Source: Nocardia nova SH22a
GTDB lineage: Bacteria > Actinomycetota > Actinomycetes > Mycobacteriales > Mycobacteriaceae
Length of the DNA stretch: 64,000 nt
Assembly: GCF_000523235.1 (NCBI RefSeq)
Contig: NZ_CP006850.1
Span: 3,720,001 to 3,784,000 of the forward strand
Direction: 5' to 3'
The notes below the pieces were generated by a model, which saw only the letters and a program-made list of their open reading frames with translations, searched no databases and was not told the origin of the DNA. This document shows, piece after piece, positions 26,290 to 35,979 of the stretch. Positions within the stretch are counted from its first letter, which is position 1; each line of letters begins with the position of its first letter. The translations under genes were made by a program, and so were the position numbers.

Positions 26290-27885
26290 GTGAGTACCCA
26301 GTTGCTGGTCGGCGGCCGCATCTACAGTTCCAGTTCTCCCGATGCCACCGCGATGGCGGTCACCGACGGCACGGTGGTGTGGCTGGGCGCCGAACGGCCC
26401 GGCCGCGCCCTGCATCCGGATGCCGAAATCATCGACCTGGACGGCGCATTCGTCGCTCCCGCATTCGTCGACCCGCACGTGCACGTCACCTCCCTCGGCC
26501 TGCAGCTGACCGGGCTGGATCTGTCCACGGCCACCTCGCTGGCGCACTGCCTGGATCTGGTCCGCGCCCACGCCGCCGATCGTCCCGGCACCGTGCTCGC
26601 CGACGGCTGGGACGAGACCCGCTGGCCGGAGGGCCGCCCGCCGACCACCGCCGAAATCGACGCCGCGGTCGGCCCCGGCCGCCCGGTCTATCTGGCCCGC
26701 GTCGACGCGCACTCCGCGGTCGCGTCCACCGCCCTGCTCGATCTGGTTCCCGCCGCGCGCGCTGCCACCGGATACAGCGCCGGTCAGCCGGTACGGGCCG
26801 AAGCACACCACCTGGTCCGCGAAGCGGCGCTCGGCAGCCTCGACCGCGCCCAGCGTGACCGCGCCCGCACCGCCGCCCTCGACCACGCCGCCGCACACGG
26901 TGTGGTCGCCGTGCACGAATGCGCGGGACCGGAGATCTCCGGCCGTGACGATGTGCGGGAACTGCTGGAATTCGCCCACGGCGTGCAGGTGCGCGCCTAC
27001 TGGGGACAGGCGGTGACCTCGGCCGACGAGGCGCGGGCGCTGCTCGGCGAACTCGGCGTGCACGGGCTCGCCGGTGACCTGTTCGTCGACGGCTCCTTCG
27101 GCTCGCACACCGCCCGGCTGCGCGAACCCTACGTCGACCGCGACACCACCGGTGTGGCCTATCTCGACGCCGAGGCGATCGCCGCGCACGTACGCGCCTG
27201 CACCGAGACGGGAATCCAGGCCGGATTCCACGCCATCGGCGATGCTGCCCTTGACGCCGTGGTGGACGGCTTCGCGCGGGTCGCCGCGGATCTCGGCGCC
27301 GCCGCCGTCGCCACCCGCGGCCACCGGGTGGAACACGCCGAACTGCTCGACGCCGGGCAGATCGCGAAACTGGCCGAATTCGGCGTGATCGCCAGTGTGC
27401 AACCGGGATTCGACGCCGCGTGGGGCGGTGCGGAGAGCATGTACGCGACCCGGCTGGGCGCCGAGCGCGCCGCGGCCACCAATCCGTTCGCCGCGATGGC
27501 CGCGGCCGGAATCTCCCTGGCGATCGGCTCGGACGCGCCCGTGACCCGGCTGGACCCGTGGCAGGCGATCCGCGCCGCCGCCCACCATCGCACCCCGGGC
27601 CACCAGATCTCACCCCGCGCGGCATTCGCCGCCGCGACCCGCGGCGCCTGGCGTGCGGGCGGTGTGCGCGACGGCGTCGCGGGCACCCTGGTACCCGGCG
27701 CGCCCGCGTCCTACGCGGTGTGGGATGCCGGAGAGTTGGTCGTCGCGGCGGCCTCCGACTCCGTCCAGCGCTGGTCCACCGACCCACGCTCCCGAGTTCC
27801 GGGCCTGCCCGCCCTCGACTCGGGTGCCCCGTCGCCACGCTGCCTCCGTACCGTTCGCGACGGCGTGACCATCTACGAAGCCTGA
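26290..27885 (+). CDS. Amidohydrolase (YtcJ-like, amidohydrolase 3 family)
   Basis: 531 residues, GTG start at 26290. Metal-binding motifs are in order: DPHVHV (HxH) at about 58, HAIGDAALD (His) at about 317, HRVEHAE (His) at about 347 and GSDAPV (Asp) near 416. Other family blocks are ADGWDETRWPEGRPP and LAIGSDAPVTRLDPW. The family hydrolyses amide or ring bonds with divalent metals; substrate unknown. It lies between fxsA and lnt on the same strand. Confidence 0.9.
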   Translation: MSTQLLVGGRIYSSSSPDATAMAVTDGTVVWLGAERPGRALHPDAEIIDLDGAFVAPAFVDPHVHVTSLGLQLTGLDLSTATSLAHCLDLVRAHAADRPGTVLADGWDETRWPEGRPPTTAEIDAAVGPGRPVYLARVDAHSAVASTALLDLVPAARAATGYSAGQPVRAEAHHLVREAALGSLDRAQRDRARTAALDHAAAHGVVAVHECAGPEISGRDDVRELLEFAHGVQVRAYWGQAVTSADEARALLGELGVHGLAGDLFVDGSFGSHTARLREPYVDRDTTGVAYLDAEAIAAHVRACTETGIQAGFHAIGDAALDAVVDGFARVAADLGAAAVATRGHRVEHAELLDAGQIAKLAEFGVIASVQPGFDAAWGGAESMYATRLGAERAAATNPFAAMAAAGISLAIGSDAPVTRLDPWQAIRAAAHHRTPGHQISPRAAFAAATRGAWRAGGVRDGVAGTLVPGAPASYAVWDAGELVVAAASDSVQRWSTDPRSRVPGLPALDSGAPSPRCLRTVRDGVTIYEA

Positions 27886-27950
27886 CAACCGGGCGTTGCC
27901 GGGCGTGCGTGGACGGCGCCCCGGGGCCGGATGTGGTGGCCTCACCCAAG

Positions 27951-27956
27951 TAGCAT
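27951..27956 (+). promoter_or_regulatory. Putative -10 box (TAGCAT) of lnt
   Basis: TANNNT 7 bases before the GTG at 27964. Confidence 0.5.
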
Positions 27957-27963
27957 CGGCGCG

Positions 27964-29541
27964 GTGCTGGGCGTGACGTGGCGAGTGTGGGGGAGATGCG
28001 CGGCCGCTGTCGTCGCCGGACTGCTGATATTCGCGAGCTTCCCGCCACGCACCTGCTGGTACCTGGCACCCGTGGGAATCGCGATCCTGACCCTGGTCGT
28101 GCGCGACGCGCGACGCCTGCGCGGCGGGTTCGGCTACGGGACACTGGCCGGGCTCGCCTTCTTCCTGCCGTTGCTGCCGTGGACCGGTATCTACGTCGGC
28201 CCGGTCCCGTGGTTGGCGCTGTCGGCCGCGTGTGCGGTGTATGTGGGCCTGTTCGGCCTGCTGGCCCGGTTGGTCGCGACGGTGCCGGGCTGGCCGCTGT
28301 GGGTGGCACTGATGTGGACCCTCACCGAATGGGGACGTTCCAGTTTCCCGTTCGGCGGATTCCCCTGGGGGCGGCTGGCTTTCGGCCAGGCCGACGGCTG
28401 GTACCTGCCGCTGGCGTGGCTGGGCGGTGCGCCCGTGGTGAGCTTCGCGGTGGCGCTGACCGGGACCGCCCTCGCCGCGGTGATCGCGCGGTGGCGTGAT
28501 CGCGCCGCCGAACGCCGGATCGCCGGAATTATCACTCTCGCAACGGTTGTGGCTATCATCCCGATTACCGGAGTGATCCTCCGGACCGCGCTGCCCGCCC
28601 CGGACGACGGAGACCGGTCGATCACGGTCGCCGCGATCCAGGGCAGCGTGCCGCGGCTCGGCCTGGACTTCAACGCCCAGCGCCGCGCCGTACTCGACAA
28701 CCACATCCGCCGCACCGAGGAATTGGCCCGCGCGGTCGCCGCGGGGACCGCCGCCCAGCCGGATGTGGTGATCTGGCCGGAGAACTCCTCCGATATCGAT
28801 CCGCTGCGCAATCCCGACGCCTACAGCGAGATCACCGCGGCCGCCCGCGACATCGGCGCCCCGATCCTGGTCGGCGCGGTGCTGGTCAACGACGATCGCA
28901 CCACCACCAATTCGGTCATCGTGTGGGACGCCGACGGCCCGGGGGAACGGCACGACAAGAAGATCATCCAGCCCTTCGGTGAATATCTGCCCTACCGCGG
29001 CTTCTTCCGCCACTTCTCGAGTTACGCCGACCGCGCGGGCTATTTCGTCCCCGGCCACGGCGACGGCGTCGTCCACGCCCGCGGCGCGGACGGCACGACC
29101 GTGGCCATCGGCGTCGCGACCTGCTACGAGGTGGCCTTCGACCGTGCCTTCGAGGATTCGCTGCGCGCGGGCGCACAGCTGCTCACCGTGCCCACCAACA
29201 ACGCCACCTTCGGCGACAGCGATATGACCTATCAGCAACTGGCCATGTCCCGGGTCCGGGCGGTCGAACACGGTCGCGCGCTGGTCGTGGCGGCGACGAC
29301 AGGGGGCAGCGCGATGATCACCGCCGACGGCGCGGTACAGCAGCAGACCCCGAAATTCGTACCCGCGGCACTGGAGACGACACTCCCGCTGCGCAGTGGA
29401 TCCACGCCCGCGACGGCAATGGGCCCACTTCCCGAACGCCTGTTGTGTGTTCTCGCCGCGGCCGTTGCCTTGGTCGTGGTTGTCCGGCGGCGAACGGTGC
29501 GCACGGCGCACCGGCGCGATATGGAAATGCAGCAAAAATAA
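27964..29541 (+). CDS. lnt: Apolipoprotein N-acyltransferase
   Basis: 525 residues. About six to seven membrane helices in residues 10-210 are followed by an extracytoplasmic nitrilase domain and a last helix near the C-terminus (LCVLAAAVALVVVVRRR). The catalytic triad is visible: Glu in IWPENSS (about 273), Lys in DKKIIQPFGEYLPY (about 332) and Cys in ATCYEVAFD (about 387). It acylates the N-terminal Cys of lipoproteins. In M. tuberculosis the equivalent Rv2051c is fused to polyprenol-monophosphomannose synthase; here that domain is absent and no Ppm gene follows. Two degraded copies of the 3' end occur downstream (34495-34556 and 41877-42187). Confidence 0.94.
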   Translation: MLGVTWRVWGRCAAAVVAGLLIFASFPPRTCWYLAPVGIAILTLVVRDARRLRGGFGYGTLAGLAFFLPLLPWTGIYVGPVPWLALSAACAVYVGLFGLLARLVATVPGWPLWVALMWTLTEWGRSSFPFGGFPWGRLAFGQADGWYLPLAWLGGAPVVSFAVALTGTALAAVIARWRDRAAERRIAGIITLATVVAIIPITGVILRTALPAPDDGDRSITVAAIQGSVPRLGLDFNAQRRAVLDNHIRRTEELARAVAAGTAAQPDVVIWPENSSDIDPLRNPDAYSEITAAARDIGAPILVGAVLVNDDRTTTNSVIVWDADGPGERHDKKIIQPFGEYLPYRGFFRHFSSYADRAGYFVPGHGDGVVHARGADGTTVAIGVATCYEVAFDRAFEDSLRAGAQLLTVPTNNATFGDSDMTYQQLAMSRVRAVEHGRALVVAATTGGSAMITADGAVQQQTPKFVPAALETTLPLRSGSTPATAMGPLPERLLCVLAAAVALVVVVRRRTVRTAHRRDMEMQQK

Positions 29542-29697
29542 CCGAGCACGGGACGCAGCAATTGTCCACCGCGATGCGCGGCGGATTGTGACACAACGAA
29601 ACTGCACCGGCGAAGTCCGGGATCGTATTGTGCCGCAGGATCGTTCGTGACCGGGCCGATCGTTCGACAATCAAGGCGCCCGGTCACGTCGAGCGGA

Positions 29698-31266
29698 TCA
29701 GCTCACCGGTGACGGTGGTTTCGTTTCCGAGGTGTCGGCGGGGTTGCCGATGTCGGCCGGTGGGGACGGCGTCGGCGCGAGGAGGAGCCATCCGGCGACG
29801 GCGGCGACCGCCGCGACACCTCCGGCGACCAGGGACGCGAGGTGGAAGCCGTCGAGGAACGCGGCCTTGACGAGATCGCCGAGCCGGGTGCCGAGGGGAT
29901 CGGGGACCGATCGCGCCGCCTGCACTCCGGTCAGCATGGAGTTCGTGGCCGCGTCGTGTGCCACCTGGGGTAGTGGGATGTCGGTCAGTCCGGTGGTCAT
30001 CTTCGTGGAGTAGACCGACGCGAGGATGGAGCCGAGTACGGCGACGCCGAGTGTTCCGCCGAGTTCGCGGCTGGTGTCGTTGACCGCCGATCCCGCACCG
30101 GCCTGCCCGGTGGACAGTTCGTTGAGCACCATGAGGGTCGCCGGTCCCGAGATCAGTGCCACGCCCGCTGCCAAGGTGACCATGACGGGAACGATCACGC
30201 TCCAGTACGAGGTGTGCGCGTCGTATCGGATGGTGAGGCAGAAGGCCACGGCCATGACGAGTGATCCGATCACCGCGGTGCGACCCGCGCCGATCTTCGA
30301 ACCCAACCACATGCTCGGTCCGGCGAACGCCGCCATCGCGATGGCGAAGGGCAGTGTCCGGACACCGGTCTCCAGCGGCGTGAATTCTCTGACGCCTTGG
30401 AAGTATTGGGTCATCAGGAACACGAATCCCATGAGGGCGAACATGCCGAAGGTCATCAGTAGTGCCGCGGCGGCGAAGTTGCGGTCGCGGAACAGGCGGA
30501 TGTCGAACAAGGGTGAGGAGAATCGGTTCTCCCACACCACATATGCCGCGATGACCCCGGCACCGGCCATGAGCCCACCGATCGTGCGGATGGTCAGCCA
30601 GCCGTGGTTCGGGGCCTCGATCACGCTGTAGACGAGGATCGAGATGCCGGCCATCGACAGCATCACGCCACCGAGATCGAAGCGTCCGATATCGGGATTC
30701 CTGTTGGGTGGGATGAGAGCCGCGACTCCGAACAGGGCGATGACACCGGCGGGAACATTGATCCAGAAGATCGAACCCCACGAGTAGTGGTCGAGCAGCC
30801 ATCCGCCCACGACCGGGCCTATCGCGGCGGCGACCCCGGCGACCGCGGCCCACGTCGCCACCGCGATTGCGCGTTCGGCGAGGTTGTCGAACAGGATGAC
30901 CACGATCGCGAGGGTGGCCGGAAAGACAAGGGCGGCAAACAGTCCCAGACCCGCGCGCGCGGCGATCAGTTGCCCGAGATCCTGCGATATCGCCGCCAGC
31001 GCCGACACCGCCGCGAAACCCGTGATTCCGATCAGGAGTACGGTCTTGCGGCCGAAGCGATCACCCAGATATCCGCCGGTCAGCAGCAATCCCGCGAATA
31101 CGAGGGTGTACATGTCGACCACCAACTGCAAACCGGATGTGCCGGCATCCAGATCCGTCGAAATCTTCGGCAACGCCACATTGACGATGGTGTTGTCCAG
31201 GAACACCAGTAGCTCGGCAAAGCACAACGCCGCCAGTCCGAGCCATCGAATCACCACGGAGCGCAT
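29698..31266 (-). CDS. DHA2-family MFS multidrug exporter (14 helices)
   Basis: 522 residues with about 14 hydrophobic segments. N-terminal FLDNTIVNVALPKIS is the DHA2 motif D1, GGYLGDRFGRKTVL is motif A at about 64, and FPATLAIV...AAIGPVVGGWLL is motif C of drug:H+ antiporters. A proline-rich cytoplasmic tail ends the protein. The family exports cationic dyes, antibiotics and biocides. It is divergent from an AraC-type regulator (120-bp gap). It is the first gene of the accessory island after lnt. Confidence 0.93.
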   Translation of the reverse strand: MRSVVIRWLGLAALCFAELLVFLDNTIVNVALPKISTDLDAGTSGLQLVVDMYTLVFAGLLLTGGYLGDRFGRKTVLLIGITGFAAVSALAAISQDLGQLIAARAGLGLFAALVFPATLAIVVILFDNLAERAIAVATWAAVAGVAAAIGPVVGGWLLDHYSWGSIFWINVPAGVIALFGVAALIPPNRNPDIGRFDLGGVMLSMAGISILVYSVIEAPNHGWLTIRTIGGLMAGAGVIAAYVVWENRFSSPLFDIRLFRDRNFAAAALLMTFGMFALMGFVFLMTQYFQGVREFTPLETGVRTLPFAIAMAAFAGPSMWLGSKIGAGRTAVIGSLVMAVAFCLTIRYDAHTSYWSVIVPVMVTLAAGVALISGPATLMVLNELSTGQAGAGSAVNDTSRELGGTLGVAVLGSILASVYSTKMTTGLTDIPLPQVAHDAATNSMLTGVQAARSVPDPLGTRLGDLVKAAFLDGFHLASLVAGGVAAVAAVAGWLLLAPTPSPPADIGNPADTSETKPPSPVS

Positions 31267-31386
31267 CGGTTATGGACCCTCTTGTCTCCGACGGACACCA
31301 CCGGCCGCCGCCGCTACATGCGCCGACGTCCGGTCGGTCGGCCTCACGCCACCGTATGGGCTGTTCGAGGTGACCGGAATGACCCG

Positions 31387-32508
31387 ATGGGACACGACCT
31401 TGATACTTTCGGCACGGTGGAGCAACCGTCATGGGACTTCCGGCGCGGCGTCATCGGAATCCGGCACATGGTCCAGACCGGTATCGATCACGGGATCACC
31501 GCGCAGCGGCTGCTCGCGTCGACCGGGCTGCGGGCCGCCGATCTCGACGCCGCCGACCTGGAAGTCGAAGCCGTTCAGGAACTGTCGGTCGCGCGAAACC
31601 TCGTACACACCCTCGGCGACCGGCCCGGGCTCGGTACCGAAGTCGCCGCGCGCTTCTCCCTGGCCAACTTCGGCCTGCTCGGCTTCGCGATGCTCGCCAG
31701 TCCCACCGCGGGCGAGGCCCTGCGAGTCGCGTTGCAGACCTTGCGGATCGGCAATCGGTTCATCGACATCACGGTCGGTCTCGGCCACACGACGGGACGG
31801 ATCACGTTCCGGCACCAGGACCTACCCGCCGACGTCCGTACCTTCCTGCTCGAACGCGACATCGTCATCATCTTCGGCGTGATCGTGTTGCGTTGTCTGA
31901 GTCCACGACTCGTGGATCGTCTCGGCGACACCCGCCTCGAGTTGGCCCTTCCCGACGATCGTGTGGCGGCGATGACCGATGGCATGACCCGCATGCTCAC
32001 CGACCTCGCCCACGACCCGATCCGGCGGCTCCGGATCCTGGCCGACCGTCCTGCCACGGAACTGACGTTCCCGCTCGACCTGCTGACCGAACCGATGTCG
32101 ATGCCCGACCCCGCCACCGCCGCCCTGTGCGAACAACACTGCCTGGACCTGGTGCAGAAAAGACATGAGCGCGGCCAACTCTCGGGCCGAGTCCGTGCCA
32201 TCCTCCTCCACCACATCCACACCGCCCCCACCGCGGACGAGATCGCGGCCGGACTGAACATGGACCGCCGCACCCTGCACCGACGCCTGGCCGACGAGGG
32301 AACCAACTTCCGCATCCTCCGAGACGAGATCCGCTGCGCACTGGCCATCGACATGCTCACAGTCCTCGACCTCACGGTCACCGAAACCGCCACCCGCCTC
32401 GGCTACACCAGCACCGCGGCGTTCAGCAGATCCTTCACCCGCTGGACCGGCCACCCACCCAGTGCCCAGCGGTCTACGCGGCCGGACGCCCCGATGTCTC
32501 CGGGCTGA
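31387..32508 (+). CDS. AraC-family regulator with N-terminal arabinose-binding-like domain (OruR type)
   Basis: 373 residues from the ATG at 31387. The N-terminal about 220 residues match the ligand domain of OruR/ArgR-like regulators (FSLANFGLLGFAMLASPTAG). The C-terminal AraC HTH pair includes TADEIAAGLNMDRRTLHRRL, FRILRDEIRCALAIDML and ATRLGYTSTAAFSRSFTRWTG. It is divergent from the MFS exporter and likely controls it. The longer in-frame N-terminus is not supported, since the ATG at 31387 begins the conserved region. Confidence 0.88.
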   Translation: MGHDLDTFGTVEQPSWDFRRGVIGIRHMVQTGIDHGITAQRLLASTGLRAADLDAADLEVEAVQELSVARNLVHTLGDRPGLGTEVAARFSLANFGLLGFAMLASPTAGEALRVALQTLRIGNRFIDITVGLGHTTGRITFRHQDLPADVRTFLLERDIVIIFGVIVLRCLSPRLVDRLGDTRLELALPDDRVAAMTDGMTRMLTDLAHDPIRRLRILADRPATELTFPLDLLTEPMSMPDPATAALCEQHCLDLVQKRHERGQLSGRVRAILLHHIHTAPTADEIAAGLNMDRRTLHRRLADEGTNFRILRDEIRCALAIDMLTVLDLTVTETATRLGYTSTAAFSRSFTRWTGHPPSAQRSTRPDAPMSPG

Positions 32509-32668
32509 CTCATGTGCGGATTGATGCCGTGGTTCGACGTCCCCGCCCGCACGGCCCCGACGCGACCGTAGCTCTCTCCGAGCTGGGCCCGGCGGCCAGC
32601 CACGACGAGCGAACCAGCGCCCGACGGGTGGCGCGGTCACCTTGCGCGGTGGTATGTACGCCGCGTGA

Positions 32669-33307
32669 TCAGCGGTGATCGCGGAGCAGTCCGGCGTCGT
32701 CGAGTGCGACACGAACGTCATCTGCGAAGCCTGCGGTATCGGTGAGCCCGAAGGCGGCGTGCTGGAGGACGAAACCGTGAAGCAATGCCATCACCACCCG
32801 GGCTCCGCGATCGGGATCCAATTCGGCTGGAACGGTTCCCGCCCGCTTGCCGTTGCGGAGCGCGTCCGCGATGCGCCCGCGAACATGCTCGAAGCCGGCG
32901 AGGGCCTGCTGCCGCAGGCCCTCGTTGCGCAGTAGCTCGCCCCACGCCTGGACGGCACAGCGCAGGAGTTCGTCGACGGGGACGGGCTGGCCCGCCCCAT
33001 CCACGGCGCGCTCACCACTCACCGGGTCGACCGCCGCCGCGACCAGATCGGCAACCGTGACGCCGGCTGCGTCGGCGAGCTGCTCGACCGGGGCGAACAT
33101 CACCCGGAAGGCATCGCCGGCGATCTCGACGATGATCTCCTCCTTGCCGGTGAAGTAGCGGTAGGGAGCGCCCACCGAAAGACCTGCCTCGGCGGCGATG
33201 TCGGGCATCGAAGTCTGGTGGAAGCCGTCACGGGAGAAACAACGGCGAGCCGCCGCCACGATCTGCGCCCGGTTCGCCTCCCGATGCTCGGCAGTGATGC
33301 GTGGCAC
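32669..33307 (-). CDS. TetR-family regulator
   Basis: 212 residues. DNA-binding domain at about 8-55: HREANRAQIVAAARRCFSR, SMPDIAAEAGLSVGAPYRYFTGKEEII. The C-terminal ligand domain is unassigned. It is divergent from the decarboxylase-like gene at 33429, with a perfect palindrome at 33330-33343 between them, so a local repressor-operator pair is likely. Confidence 0.9.
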   Translation of the reverse strand: MPRITAEHREANRAQIVAAARRCFSRDGFHQTSMPDIAAEAGLSVGAPYRYFTGKEEIIVEIAGDAFRVMFAPVEQLADAAGVTVADLVAAAVDPVSGERAVDGAGQPVPVDELLRCAVQAWGELLRNEGLRQQALAGFEHVRGRIADALRNGKRAGTVPAELDPDRGARVVMALLHGFVLQHAAFGLTDTAGFADDVRVALDDAGLLRDHR

Positions 33308-33329
33308 GAGTCACGCTCCCTCCTATGAA

Positions 33330-33343
33330 AATGAATATTCATT
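33330..33343. promoter_or_regulatory. Likely TetR operator
   Basis: Perfect 14-bp palindrome AATGAATATTCATT, 22 bases before the TetR start; AT-rich in a GC-rich setting. Confidence 0.7.
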
Positions 33344-33428
33344 CGCCTTGACGATAGCGGACGTCCTTGCCACTCTGAAAGTGAAAGGGCATTCACGGAA
33401 GCGATCACTATAGAGGGAGGGTCCTGTC

Positions 33429-34421
33429 ATGACCGATCCGAAGCTCGATCTGGGTGTCTACCGGTACGAGCACACCGAGCCGCTGTTCGACGGGCGGGTC
33501 ACGATCGCCGGAGCCGACGTCACCCTGCACACGTCGCCGCTGATCTCCGATGTCTTCCGCCGCATGGCCGAACGCGAACTGGATATCGCCGAGTTCGGGC
33601 TGACCTACTTCCTGCGCGCGTTCGACCTGGACGATTCGCCGTTCCTGGCTCTGCCGATCTTCCCGAACCGCAATTTCCGGCACTCGTCACTGTTCGTCAA
33701 CGTGGACAGCGGGATCGAGAAGCCGGAGGATCTGGCGGGCAAGACGGTCGGTGAGTTCGCGCTGTGGGGAAGCGATCCGGGCGTCTGGATGAAGGGCGTT
33801 CTGGCCGAGGAGTACGGCGTCACCCCCGATCGGATGCGCTGGGTGATCGGCGGCACCGACCACCCGATCCCCGCCTTCGACTGGATTCCGCAGCCCGTAC
33901 CCGACGGAGTCGAGGTCCGCCACGCCGAGGAGGGACAGACGCTGGCCGCGATGCTCGAAGCGGGTGAGATCGATGCGCTGCTGTCGGTCGATGTCCCTGC
34001 CGCCCTGCTCGATGGTTCGACGAAGAAGATCCGGCGGCTTTTCGCCGACTACGAAGCGGTCGAGCGAGACTACTACCGCCGCACCGGCATCCATCCGATG
34101 ATGCATGTCGTCGCGATACGCCGGGAACTGGCTGAACAGCCGGGTCTGGCGCGGTCGGTGTGTCGCGCGTTCGATGAGGCGAAAACCATTGTGCAGCAGC
34201 ACTATCGGATCGATGCCGCCAAGCAGAACATGTCCGTGATCACGCCCTGGTTCAGTGCGTTGTTCGCGGAGAATCGCGCGCTGCTCGGCGAGGACTGGTG
34301 GCCCTACGGCCTCGATGCCAACCGCAAGGCGGTCGACACCTTCCTGCGCTACCACCACGAGCAGGGGCTGTCGAAGCGCCCGCTCACCGCCGAGGACATC
34401 TTCGTCCCCGGCGTCGAGTAG
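33429..34421 (+). CDS. 4,5-dihydroxyphthalate decarboxylase-like / periplasmic-binding-fold protein
   Basis: 330 residues. No signal peptide, so cytoplasmic. The fold is that of type II periplasmic binding proteins, with LFVNVDSGIEKPEDLAGKTVG at about 100. The overall pattern (FRRMAERELDIAEFGLTYFL, LPIFPNRNFRHSSLFV, and the C-terminal DWWPYGLDANRKAVDTFLRY) matches the Pht5 dihydroxyphthalate decarboxylase family. Many members have unproven substrates, and no other aromatic-degradation gene is nearby. The gene is divergent from a TetR that probably controls it. Start ATG at 33429 with GAGGG upstream. Confidence 0.8.
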   Translation: MTDPKLDLGVYRYEHTEPLFDGRVTIAGADVTLHTSPLISDVFRRMAERELDIAEFGLTYFLRAFDLDDSPFLALPIFPNRNFRHSSLFVNVDSGIEKPEDLAGKTVGEFALWGSDPGVWMKGVLAEEYGVTPDRMRWVIGGTDHPIPAFDWIPQPVPDGVEVRHAEEGQTLAAMLEAGEIDALLSVDVPAALLDGSTKKIRRLFADYEAVERDYYRRTGIHPMMHVVAIRRELAEQPGLARSVCRAFDEAKTIVQQHYRIDAAKQNMSVITPWFSALFAENRALLGEDWWPYGLDANRKAVDTFLRYHHEQGLSKRPLTAEDIFVPGVE

Positions 34422-34494
34422 ACCATCTCCAATGAAACGGGGGCACCGAATGGGCGAGCCCGCACTGCACGTGGGCACGATGCCCGACGAGACC

Positions 34495-34556
34495 GCGCAC
34501 TGGATTCACGCCCGCTTCGGCGATGGGCCCAATTCCCGGGCGCCTGTTGTGTATTC
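34495..34556 (+). pseudogene. Remnant of the lnt 3' end (copy 2)
   Basis: 62 bases align with 29391-29452 of lnt with 9 mismatches and no gap. In the lnt frame it reads MGPIPGRLLCI against MGPLPERLLCV. It lies in the 331-bp gene-free stretch 34422-34752, which otherwise shows only an 18-bp palindrome at the right edge of the match. Confidence 0.75.
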
Positions 34557-34573
34557 ATCCTCTCGAGAGGATG
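34556..34573. repeat. 18-bp perfect palindrome at the edge of the lnt remnant
   Basis: CATCCTCTCGAGAGGATG starts at the base where similarity to lnt ends. It could be a recombination or protein-binding site; nothing in the sequence decides. Confidence 0.6.
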
Positions 34574-34752
34574 CGCAAGAGCGCCGCCGCCGCTGACCGA
34601 CGAGCGCCGCGTTACTGCCGTTGCCGACCCATTCTTGCCGATTCCCTGTGCGAGACAGGTGATGTCGTGCGCGGTCGGATGACCGGAATCGAAGTGGCGC
34701 GGTGCCGTGGTGGCGGGCGACGGCGTTGGTCGGTTCGGGCCGACGCCTGCGT

Positions 34753-35571
34753 CTAGGGTGTGTAGTCGAGTATCGAGCGGACGAGAGCGTCGCCGTCCTC
34801 GAGCATTGCCATATGCCCGACTCCGGGAAGGTATCGGAGCTCGGCACCCGGCACCGCCTCGTACTGGCGCGCGGCGGACGGGTCCCACCGGGGGTCGCGA
34901 TCACCGAAGATCACGAGGAGGGGCTTCGCGGCGGCGATGAGGCGCTGGGGCACGGTGCCCGCGGTGATGTAGTCCATGTTGGCGGCGAGGATCGCGCGCA
35001 ACGCTCGGTAGGTCGTTCTTCGCAGATCGGCTACTGCTGTGTCGGGCACCGTGATCGGGGCTGCCGCAGTCGCCGCGAGTCCGCGGCGGATCATCGAGTC
35101 GGTACGTATCGCCCACACGAGCGGACCGAAGGGCGGCGAGGCGAGGGCCTTGATGATCGCCGGCTCGGGCAACAGCGCTGTGTGGCTCGGCCCCGTGCTG
35201 ACCAGGACCAGCTCGCCGACCAGCTCCGGACGACGCTCGACGAGGGCGGTAGCGACATATCCTCCGCTGGAGTGGCCGACCACCTTCGCATCCCGGACGC
35301 CGAGCTCGTCCAATACCGCCGCCGCCCGATCCGCTTGCTGCGGAACGGCATACGTGGACGCCGGCTCGGATCGGCCGCATCCCGGCAGGTCGATCGTGAA
35401 CACCCGATACGTCGCGGCGAGCGTGGGCACCACCGGTGCCCACGTCGAACCGGTTGCGCCCGAACCGTGGATGAGCAGCAACGGCGGTGCTGCCTGGTCC
35501 CCGTCGATGACGACATGCAACCCGTGAACTGTCGTGCCGGTGCGCGTCCGGCCGGGGCTCGATTCCCTCAT
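34753..35571 (-). CDS. Alpha/beta hydrolase
   Basis: 272 residues from the ATG at 35571. Nucleophile elbow GHSSGG at about 100, oxyanion-hole region LLLIHGSGATG, acid in IFGDRDPRWD and catalytic His in GVGHMAMLED near the end form the usual triad. Substrate unknown; esterases, haloperoxidase-like and C-C hydrolases look alike at this level. It stands alone on the minus strand after the lnt remnant. Confidence 0.88.
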   Translation of the reverse strand: MRESSPGRTRTGTTVHGLHVVIDGDQAAPPLLLIHGSGATGSTWAPVVPTLAATYRVFTIDLPGCGRSEPASTYAVPQQADRAAAVLDELGVRDAKVVGHSSGGYVATALVERRPELVGELVLVSTGPSHTALLPEPAIIKALASPPFGPLVWAIRTDSMIRRGLAATAAAPITVPDTAVADLRRTTYRALRAILAANMDYITAGTVPQRLIAAAKPLLVIFGDRDPRWDPSAARQYEAVPGAELRYLPGVGHMAMLEDGDALVRSILDYTP

Positions 35572-35672
35572 GCCGACAGCTTCGCCGAAGACTCGTGGCA
35601 CCGTCTTGTAGGAATGTCACGTGCACGATGAGACCCGGAGGACCAGCGAGGTCGGCATGCGGACCGTGTTGC

Positions 35673-35876
35673 TCAGACCGCGTCCGGTGCCGGTGATGTC
35701 CTGAGTGCGCGTATGGCCTCCGCGGTGGCCCACTGGGCTTCCGCCTGCGCGAGGGCAGCATGTGCCTGGGCCTGAGCGATCACGTTCCGCCGCTCCGCGT
35801 CGCTGACCGTGTCGCCGCCGGCAAGGCCACTGAGCAGTGCCTCGGCATGCTGCTTGTGGGTGGTGTAGTCATCCAT
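35673..35876 (-). CDS. Small hypothetical alanine-rich helical protein
   Basis: 67 residues: MDDYTTHKQHAEALLSGLA start, then a long amphipathic Ala/Gln-rich helix (NVIAQAQAHAALAQAEAQWA). Codon-position GC pattern looks coding and the helix periodicity is clean, but I recognise no family. ATG at 35874-35876. Confidence 0.55.
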   Translation of the reverse strand: MDDYTTHKQHAEALLSGLAGGDTVSDAERRNVIAQAQAHAALAQAEAQWATAEAIRALRTSPAPDAV

Positions 35877-35979
35877 TGCTCGATTCTCACACCCCTTGGA
35901 ACGGGCGGATTCCGGGAGGGCCGGGAGTGGGATCGCATGCGGCCGTCATCCCGCCGCGCGCACTGCGGCGGTCGGAATA

